Shown in pieces: positions 63,630-64,000 of a stretch of DNA of 64,000 nucleotides (its first letter is position 1; each line of letters opens with the position of its first letter). The notes under the pieces were generated by a model. It had not been told where the DNA came from, did not search any database, and was given only the letters and a program-made list of their open reading frames with translations. The stretch spans positions 33,217-97,216 of the forward strand of contig CAMKGM010000001.1 of the NCBI GenBank assembly GCA_946412245.1. The letters are read 5' to 3'. The position numbers and the translations under genes are program-made. The DNA comes from an uncultured Bacteroidales bacterium. GTDB lineage: Bacteria; Bacteroidota; Bacteroidia; Bacteroidales; Muribaculaceae.

Positions 63630-63653
63630 CTCACCTTTGGGTGGGTTTTTTTT
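63630..63653 (+). terminator. Terminator of the SMR-flavoprotein operon
   Basis: CTCACC-TTTG-GGTGGG hairpin followed by eight T residues, 26 bp after the stop codon. Confidence 0.85.
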
Positions 63654-63674
63654 GTGTCTTTTGGCGTACCGCCC

Positions 63675-63714
63675 AATCATAGTTAATTTGCTCAAAAAAT
63701 CGCAAACTATGATT
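63675..63714 (+). promoter_or_regulatory. Stem-loop covering a start codon
   Basis: AATCATAG (63675-63682) pairs with CTATGATT (63707-63714), and TTTGC (63687-63691) with GCAAA (63702-63706). The ATG at 63709 of the broken gene sits in the 3' arm, so the RNA fold would hide the start. Confidence 0.45.
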
Positions 63715-63786
63715 GATACCAACCAACTATCAGCACTCATCTCGGCTTTCCGTGTCGAGACCGAAAAGGAGTCCATCTCACCCGAA

Positions 63787-63859
63787 CCTTAAGCTCGACA
63801 AAGTTTGCAGCACGAGTCACTGCGCCAGCGGTGGCGTGCGAACAGCAAACCTTTGTCAA
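63787..63859. mobile_element. 73-bp palindromic insert in a coding sequence
   Basis: Removing 63787-63859 joins ...SPE to TVGKLLQDILDLL in frame. The insert carries near-terminal inverted repeats GACAAAGTTTGC (63797-63808) and GCAAACCTTTGTC (63845-63857) with an inner CGCCA/TGGCG hairpin. It has no coding capacity. It could be a REP/MITE-type element; no clear target-site duplication was found. Confidence 0.4.
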
Positions 63860-63906
63860 ACTGTCGGCAAACTCCTGCAGGACATTCTCGACTTGCTCGC
63901 AATCAC

Positions 63907-63940
63907 TAAAAAAAGCGAAGCCAATGGTCTCGCTTTTCTA
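63907..63940. terminator. Bidirectional terminator-like hairpin
   Basis: AAAAGCGA (63911-63918) pairs with TCGCTTTT (63930-63937), with A-run on one side and T-run on the other. It lies inside the reading frame that would continue the broken gene, so its meaning is uncertain. Confidence 0.45.
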
Positions 63941-64000
63941 TTCGATAAATTGGAATTTATGATGGTTCAGAGTTATACCTCCTCTGCCTGCATAGGCTTG

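Larger units (their letters stand above)
63709..64000 (+). pseudogene. N-terminal fragment interrupted by a 73-bp insert, open at window edge
   Basis: ATG at 63709 opens 27 codons (MIDTNQLSALISAFRVETEK, then ESISPEP) and a stop at 63790-63792. The AFRVETEKESISPE segment is a recurrent N-terminal module in Bacteroidales proteins, normally followed by TVG-like and LLQ-D-LL residues. Those residues (TVGKLLQDILDLLA) are present, but 73 bp later and in another frame, starting at 63860, and that frame stays open to the window end. The right-hand part cannot be judged because the window stops. Confidence 0.45.

Noticed and set aside
63787..63859. Programmed translational bypass like T4 gene 60
   Set aside because: A CCT codon before the stop has a matching CCT at 63850-63852, but resuming there does not give the TVGKLLQ frame.

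Overview
The window reads as chromosome of a Bacteroidales bacterium of gut type. Supporting signs are Bacteroidetes-type promoters (TAnnTTTG boxes, several with a TTG about 20 bp upstream), almost no Shine-Dalgarno sequences, lipoproteins with acidic residues after the lipobox Cys, type IX secretion (T9SS) sorting tails, a complex I operon without NuoE/F/G, and the DUF4922-SpoIID-AmpG-NamZ gene set. A Muribaculaceae- or Prevotella-like host is plausible; the genus cannot be fixed from this sequence. No tRNA, rRNA, CRISPR array, insertion sequence or prophage was seen.

Layout. (1) 1-14305, minus strand: a long, tightly spaced cell-wall turnover and salvage cluster. In transcription order it holds a secreted golvesin-type amidase, a two-part glycosyltransferase, DUF4922 (HIT/GalT-like), SpoIID, AmpG, a zeta-toxin-family kinase, NamZ exo-muramidase, an FAD/Fe-S D-lactate-dehydrogenase-like protein and a NagX-like membrane protein cut by the window edge. 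(2) 14306-15282: non-coding, with repeats. (3) 15283-21686, minus: an amino-sugar kinase with its own promoter, then a duplicated pair of amidase plus beta-propeller genes, one amidase carrying a T9SS tail. (4) 21877-39094, minus: nuoA-B-CD-H, then a whole F1Fo ATP synthase operon (atpD-C-B-E-F-H-A-G), then nuoI-J-K-L-M-N, all collinear. (5) 39400-45393, plus: a TonB-dependent receptor, three related surface-type lipoproteins, an ECF sigma factor and a small membrane protein that is probably its anti-sigma. (6) 45579-56054: a thioester-less alpha-2-macroglobulin, a T9SS-tailed secreted protein, a Nudix hydrolase and a DUF3089 hydrolase (both minus), a VWA protein and an unknown protein. (7) 56199-58618: gmd and fcl for GDP-L-fucose. 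(8) 58904-62130: clpS-clpA-aat, a complete bacterial N-degron module. (9) 62131-64000: a repeat-rich gap, an SMR exporter with a NimA-like flavoprotein, and a gene start broken by a 73-bp hairpin insert.

How the genes may work together. Regions 1 and 3 fit import and catabolism of peptidoglycan fragments: amidases and NamZ release sugars, AmpG imports, the kinase phosphorylates, and the D-lactate oxidoreductase could burn the lactyl side chain of MurNAc. Region 4 couples quinone-linked proton pumping to ATP synthesis in one transcriptional block. Region 5 looks like a sigma-regulated surface uptake system of unknown substrate.

The intergenic DNA is unusual. Arrays with strict 9-bp phasing begin at or just after three stop codons. 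There are also many short hairpins with 3-nt loops, a 93-bp tandem repeat, a 7-bp array abutting the clpS start and a 14-bp triple repeat.
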